From an uncultured Oscillospiraceae bacterium (GTDB taxonomy: Bacteria; Bacillota; Clostridia; Oscillospirales; Ruminococcaceae), in NCBI GenBank assembly GCA_900552845.1, contig USBC01000085.1, forward strand, positions 1 to 7,880: 7,880 bases of DNA. Reading direction: 5' to 3'. The notes below the pieces were generated by a model. It saw nothing but the letters and a program-made list of their open reading frames with translations. It was not told where the DNA came from and did no database searches. This document shows positions 5,191 to 7,880 of this stretch, piece by piece (position 1 is the stretch's first letter; the number at the start of each line of letters is the position of its first letter). Made by a program: the position numbers and the translations under genes.

Positions 5191-5958
5191 ATGTATTATA
5201 AGGTGGAAATCAGCGGTGTAGATACTTCAAAGCTGAGGACGCTCAAAAGCGACGAGACCAACGAACTGCTTCGTCGGGCACATGCGGGGGATAAATCAGC
5301 ACGAAATCGTCTGGTAGAGAGTAATTTAAAGCTGGTTCTCAGCGCCGTTCAGCGCTTCAGTAATCGTGGCGGTAATCCGGACGATCTGTTTCAGGTGGGT
5401 TGCATTGGACTGATTAAAGCAATCGAACGCTTTGATATTGATTTGGGCCTTAAATTGAGCACCTATGCCTTTTCCCTTATCATCGGCGAGATGAGACGTT
5501 TTTTGCGTGATTCCGGTATGGTAAAGGTAACAAGGAGGGTGCGTGAACAGGCGATAGCAGCACTGAAAAAGAAGGAGGAGCTGCAAAGCACATTGAACCG
5601 CGAACCTACAGTAGAGGAGATTGCACGAGCAATGGGACAACCGAAAGAGGACGTGGTTCTGGCGATGGAGGCGATTATGGAGCCAAGCTCTCTATATGAT
5701 CCGGCATATTCCGACGGACGGGAAAACATCTGTCTCATTGATCAAGTGCAGGATAAAACCGGAGAGAATGATTGGCTGGACGAAATGCTTTTAAGAGAGG
5801 CGATGGAAGCGCTTTCGGCAAGAGAAAAGAAAATACTATCTCTGCGCTTTTTTGCAGGAAAGACTCAGGTCGAGGTCAGCCGTGCAGTGGGTATTTCACA
5901 AGCACAGGTCTCCCGCATTGAAAAGGGCGCGTTGCAGTGGATTAAAACTCAAATTTGA
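5191..5958 (+). CDS. sigG: RNA polymerase sporulation sigma factor SigG
   Basis: A 255-residue sigma-70 factor that directs late forespore transcription. The N-terminal KVEISGVDTSKL (residues 4-15) is a sigma-G hallmark. Region 2 spans about 36-107 with DDLFQVGCIGLIKAIERFD (64-82), region 3 about 115-165, and region 4 about 203-253 with the helix-turn-helix KTQVEVSRAVGISQAQVSRIEK (224-245). SLYDPAYSDG and RFFAGKTQVEV resemble sigma-G more than sigma-F. Departures are seen in region 2.3-2.4, where the usual TYAVPMIIGEI reads TYAFSLIIGEM, and the downstream VKVTRRVRE is closer to sigma-F. The start ATG 5191 gives the family N-terminus and has GGGAG at 5177-5181; an in-frame GTG at 5128 would add 21 unrelated residues and is rejected. 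Unlike the common spoIIGA-sigE-sigG cluster, rqcP lies upstream here. The ylmC/ymxH-type gene follows, a frequent clostridial pairing. Confidence 0.9.
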   Translation: MYYKVEISGVDTSKLRTLKSDETNELLRRAHAGDKSARNRLVESNLKLVLSAVQRFSNRGGNPDDLFQVGCIGLIKAIERFDIDLGLKLSTYAFSLIIGEMRRFLRDSGMVKVTRRVREQAIAALKKKEELQSTLNREPTVEEIARAMGQPKEDVVLAMEAIMEPSSLYDPAYSDGRENICLIDQVQDKTGENDWLDEMLLREAMEALSAREKKILSLRFFAGKTQVEVSRAVGISQAQVSRIEKGALQWIKTQI

Positions 5959-6060
5959 CACTCCCCCTGGATAAAGCGCGGGGCATTACGGCGCATTTGG
6001 TAAAGCGGAAAAGCCCTGTCGCATAGAATAGGATCAGATGCGGTATATAGGGGGGAGAGT

Positions 6061-6348
6061 ATGGTGTGCAGTATGATGGATCTGCGCTGTAAGGAGGTGG
6101 TCAACATTCAGAACGGTGCCTGCCTCGGGTGCGTCTCGGACGTCGAATTCGATACCTGCACAGCCCTCATTTGCTCTCTTATCATTTATGGGCGGCCGCG
6201 CTTTTTCGGATTGTTTGGCCGAGAACCGGACCTCATTATTTCATGGGGACAAATTAAGTGCATCGGCGAAGACACTGTTTTGGTAGAAAATGTGGCCTGC
6301 CCGATACCGCCCCGCAGGCGTTCTCCATTTGCCGGCGCATTACACTAA
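6061..6348 (+). CDS. YlmC/YmxH family sporulation protein (PRC-barrel)
   Basis: A 95-residue PRC-barrel protein. Seen: DLRCKEVVNIQNG (residues 7-19), LGCVSDVEFDTCT (22-34), the family hallmark RFFGLFGREPDLIISW (47-62) and IKCIGEDTVLVE (66-77). These match clostridial YlmC/YmxH proteins, which are found near sigE/sigG in spore formers but have no defined biochemical role. Two features stand out: eight cysteines, and a basic, proline-rich extension (PIPPRRRSPF) beyond the usual end of the barrel. The start ATG 6061 lies behind a GGGGGGAG stretch at 6050-6057. ATGs at 6073 and 6076 are in frame, but they start at or just before the conserved DLRCKEV and lie 15 or more bases from the ribosome-binding site. 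It begins 102 bases after sigG and may share its forespore transcript. Confidence 0.85.
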   Translation: MVCSMMDLRCKEVVNIQNGACLGCVSDVEFDTCTALICSLIIYGRPRFFGLFGREPDLIISWGQIKCIGEDTVLVENVACPIPPRRRSPFAGALH

Positions 6349-6398
6349 AAATGAGTGTCAAAACGCACAAAATCTGCCGGATATCTTGCATTTAGTGC

Positions 6399-6427
6399 TT
6401 GCATTTTTTTTCGTCCTATGATAAACT
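6399..6427 (+). promoter_or_regulatory. Sigma-A promoter of rpsB with extended -10
   Basis: TTGCAT at 6399-6404 and TAAACT at 6422-6427 are 17 bases apart, and TG at 6419-6420 followed by one base makes an extended -10 (TGaTAAACT). A run of eight T's fills part of the spacer. Transcription would begin near 6434, giving a leader of about 105 bases before the rpsB start. A 9-base direct repeat CTTGCATTT occurs at 6385-6393 and 6398-6406, the second copy carrying the -35. Confidence 0.7.
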
Positions 6428-6453
6428 ATATCGGTAAAACGCATGCGACACGA

Positions 6454-6491
6454 TTTGCTCTGCCATGTGCCCGCAAGGGTGGCGGAGCGGA
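6454..6491 (+). promoter_or_regulatory. Structured rpsB leader RNA, candidate S2 autoregulatory element
   Basis: GCTCTGCC at 6457-6464 pairs with GGCGGAGC at 6481-6488 (8 base pairs, one G-U). Inside this, GCCC at 6469-6472 pairs with GGGT at 6477-6480 around a GCAA (GNRA) tetraloop, leaving a four-base bulge ATGT at 6465-6468 on the 5' side only. The element lies in the predicted transcript between the promoter and the Shine-Dalgarno site and has no T run, so it is not a terminator. Ribosomal protein S2 is known to control its own mRNA leader in E. coli; that this leader does so is inference. Confidence 0.42.
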
Positions 6492-6539
6492 GATGACTGT
6501 TGCAGAGGTTACAAAAAACAAATTTTTGGAGGAAAAAAC

Positions 6540-7283
6540 ATGGCAGTAGTATCTATGAAACAGCTTTTGGAGGCCGGCGTACACTTTGGTCACCAGACCC
6601 GTCGCTGGAACCCCAAGATGGCACAGTACATTTTCACCGAGCGTAACGGCATCTACATCATCGACCTGCAGAAGACCGTTAAGAAGCTGGAAGAGGCTTA
6701 TGACTTCGTCCGCGAGCTTTCTGCCAACGGCGGCACCGTACTGTTTGTCGGTACCAAGAAGCAGGCTGGCGATTCCATTCGTGAAGAAGCAGAGCGTGCC
6801 GGTGCTTACTTTGTAAACGCTCGTTGGCTGGGCGGTATGCTCACCAACTTCGAAACCATTCGCAAGCGCATTCGTCGCTTGGAGCAGCTGCGCAAGATGG
6901 AGGCCGATGGTACCTTCGAGCGTCTGCCCAAGAAGGAAGTTGTTAAGCTGGAGCTCGAAATTGAGAAGCTCGAAAAATATCTCGGCGGCATCAAGGAAAT
7001 GAATAAGCTGCCCGCCGCCATGTTCGTTGTCGATCCCCGCAAGGAGAAGATCGCTGTTGCTGAGGCTCATAAGCTGGGGATTCCCGTGATCGCTATTGTT
7101 GATACCAACTGCGATCCCGATGAGATTGACTATGTAATCCCTGGTAATGATGACGCGATCCGCGCCGTTAAGCTGATCTCCTCTGCTATGGCTAATGCCA
7201 TCATCGAGGGCCATCAGGGCGCTATGGGTGCCGCCGCTGCCGAGGCTGAAGCCGAAGCTGAAGCTGCCGAGACTGAGGAATAA
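6540..7283 (+). CDS. rpsB: Small ribosomal subunit protein S2
   Basis: A 247-residue S2 protein, which binds late to the head-body junction of the 30S subunit. Seen: the N-terminal signature MKQLLEAGVHFGHQTRRWNPKM (residues 6-27), FTERNGIYIIDLQKT (32-46), LFVGTKKQA (68-76), NARWLGGMLTNFETI (93-107), VVDPRKEKIAVAEAHKLGIPVIAIVDTN (163-190) and VIPGNDDAIRAV (199-210). Residues 229-247 form an Ala/Glu-rich acidic tail (AEAEAEAEAAETEE), common in S2 of Gram-positives and likely disordered. The start ATG 6540 follows TTTGGAGG at 6525-6532; an in-frame ATG at 6465 lies inside the leader hairpin and is rejected. Codons are strongly biased (CGT/CGC, AAG, ACC), as in hup and tsf. A terminator separates it from tsf. 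Confidence 0.98.
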   Translation: MAVVSMKQLLEAGVHFGHQTRRWNPKMAQYIFTERNGIYIIDLQKTVKKLEEAYDFVRELSANGGTVLFVGTKKQAGDSIREEAERAGAYFVNARWLGGMLTNFETIRKRIRRLEQLRKMEADGTFERLPKKEVVKLELEIEKLEKYLGGIKEMNKLPAAMFVVDPRKEKIAVAEAHKLGIPVIAIVDTNCDPDEIDYVIPGNDDAIRAVKLISSAMANAIIEGHQGAMGAAAAEAEAEAEAAETEE

Positions 7284-7296
7284 GAATAGTACGGAG

Positions 7297-7324
7297 AAGC
7301 CCGAAGTACCTTCGGGCTTTTCTT
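7297..7324 (+). terminator. Intrinsic terminator between rpsB and tsf
   Basis: AAGCCCGAAG at 7297-7306 pairs perfectly with CTTCGGGCTT at 7310-7319 around a three-base loop TAC, followed by TTCTT, so the tail reads TTTTCTT. It begins 14 bases after the rpsB stop. Its T tail overlaps the start of the predicted tsf promoter -35. Confidence 0.88.
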
Positions 7325-7350
7325 GAGAAAACGTGTTTAATACCTATAAA
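7323..7350 (+). promoter_or_regulatory. Sigma-A promoter of tsf
   Basis: TTGAGA at 7323-7328 and TATAAA at 7345-7350 are 16 bases apart, both close to the vegetative consensus. The predicted start near 7357 falls very close to the ribosome-binding site AGGAGG at 7357-7362, so either the leader is extremely short or the start lies a few bases earlier. A promoter here would explain how tsf is expressed after the strong rpsB terminator. Confidence 0.45.
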
Positions 7351-7370
7351 AGATACAGGAGGAAACAAAA

Positions 7371-7880
7371 ATGGCATTTACTGCTCAAGATGTTAAGGAT
7401 CTGCGCGAAAAAACCGGTTGTGGCATGATGGACTGCAAAAAGGCACTGACTGCTTCTGACGGCGATGTGGAGAAGGCAATTGAATTCCTGCGTGAAAAGG
7501 GCCTTGCTGCTGCTGCCAAGAAATCTGGTCGTGTAGCTGCAGAGGGTATTGTCTGCACTATGGTAGACTATGATAAAAAGGTCGGCGTTGTTATTGAAGT
7601 CAACTCCGAGACTGACTTCGTTGGTAAGAATGCAGATTTTATTAGCTTTGTTGAAGCTTGTGCCAAAACAGTTATCGATGAGAACCCTGCCAATGTTGAT
7701 GCATTGATGAACTGCAAGTTGGCCGGTACCGATGTTACCGTTGATGCTGCTCTGAAGGATAAGATCCTCACCATTGGCGAGAATCTGAAGATCCGTCGCT
7801 TTACCCGCTATGAGGGCAATGTAGTAAGCTATACCCACGGTGGCGGTCGCATTGGCGTTCTGGTCAAGTTTGAACTGGAC
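7371..7880 (+). CDS. tsf: Elongation factor Ts, 5' part (cut by window edge)
   Basis: The first 170 residues of EF-Ts, the nucleotide exchange factor that releases GDP from EF-Tu; the family is usually about 200 to 310 residues long, so the C-terminus lies beyond the window. Seen: the N-terminal UBA-like domain with signature LREKTGCGMMDCKKAL (residues 11-26), then ASDGDVEKAIEFLREKGLAAAAKK (28-51), the TDFV motif that inserts at the EF-Tu nucleotide site (T81-D82-F83-V84, in EVNSETDFVGKN), and HGGGRIGVLVKFE (156-168). The usual alanine after TDFV is glycine here. ATG 7371 follows AGGAGG at 7357-7362. The frame stays open to the last base. Codon use matches rpsB and hup. rpsB-tsf adjacency is nearly universal in bacteria. 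Confidence 0.97.
   Translation, partial: MAFTAQDVKDLREKTGCGMMDCKKALTASDGDVEKAIEFLREKGLAAAAKKSGRVAAEGIVCTMVDYDKKVGVVIEVNSETDFVGKNADFISFVEACAKTVIDENPANVDALMNCKLAGTDVTVDAALKDKILTIGENLKIRRFTRYEGNVVSYTHGGGRIGVLVKFELD

Noticed and set aside
5955..5960. Perfect TTGACA -35 box overlapping the sigG stop codon
   Set aside because: No -10-like hexamer is found 15 to 19 bases downstream, so it is taken as chance.
6021..6050. GCATA-16-GGTATATAG as a forespore promoter for the YlmC/YmxH gene
   Set aside because: The -10 match is partial, and transcription would begin inside or after the ribosome-binding site, leaving no usable leader.
6355..6549. A 64-codon plus-strand open frame across the rpsB promoter and leader
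   Set aside because: It starts without a ribosome-binding site, crosses the promoter and the leader hairpin, and overlaps the rpsB start; the protein looks random.
6426..7214. A 262-codon open frame on the minus strand covering nearly all of rpsB
   Set aside because: It is a shadow created by the biased codon use of rpsB; it has no family resemblance, and its 3' part covers the rpsB leader.
1..7880. Search for mobile elements, CRISPR repeats, toxin-antitoxin or defence genes
   Set aside because: Every long plus-strand frame is a core chromosomal gene or a small conserved neighbour; no transposase, spaced repeats or defence motifs were seen. MazG here is the housekeeping enzyme, with no mazEF next to it.

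Overview
The window is a stretch of conserved chromosome from an anaerobic, spore-forming clostridial Firmicute (Bacillota, class Clostridia). The HemZ radical-SAM protein, the SpoVB-like flippase, a forespore sigma-G factor and a YlmC/YmxH protein point to an endospore former. The balanced base composition and the gene order suggest the Oscillospirales/Ruminococcaceae side of the class; this is inference, not proof. All genes read left to right. I see no mobile element, CRISPR array, tRNA or rRNA gene, and no phage or defence island. No stretch longer than 300 bases lacks a gene; the longest gap is the rpsB leader, about 190 bases.

Layout. (1) 1-1890: hemZ, possibly overlapping the tail of an unseen upstream gene, then a small uncharacterised zinc-ribbon protein gene, closed by an intrinsic terminator. 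(2) 1976-5062: SpoVB/MurJ-like flippase, mazG, hup (HU) and rqcP. This recalls the yabM-yabN(mazG)-yabO(rqcP) neighbourhood of Bacillus subtilis with HU inserted; a sigma-A promoter precedes mazG and a hairpin terminator follows hup. (3) 5191-6348: a sigma-G factor and a YlmC/YmxH PRC-barrel protein, both tied to sporulation. (4) 6399-7880: the translation genes rpsB (S2) and tsf (EF-Ts, cut by the window edge), each with its own sigma-A-type promoter and separated by a terminator. A structured leader RNA precedes rpsB.

How the genes fit together. The middle block combines lipid-linked precursor export, nucleotide-pool cleaning (MazG), nucleoid packaging (HU) and rescue of stalled ribosomes (RqcP). 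The sigma-G/YlmC pair belongs to late forespore expression. rpsB-tsf is growth-related. I did not find a convincing new multigene system. The best leads are smaller: a MazG whose second domain has lost its metal ligands, a sigma-G with unusual residues in the promoter-melting/-10 region and Glu at the CsfB-sensitivity position, a possible S2 autoregulatory leader with a 9-base direct repeat at the -35, absence of yabP/yabQ after rqcP, and an uncharacterised zinc-ribbon protein.

Several starts were moved inward from the longest open frame on the basis of Shine-Dalgarno position and family alignment: hemZ to 31, zinc-ribbon gene to 1507, rqcP to 4823, sigG to 5191, rpsB to 6540.
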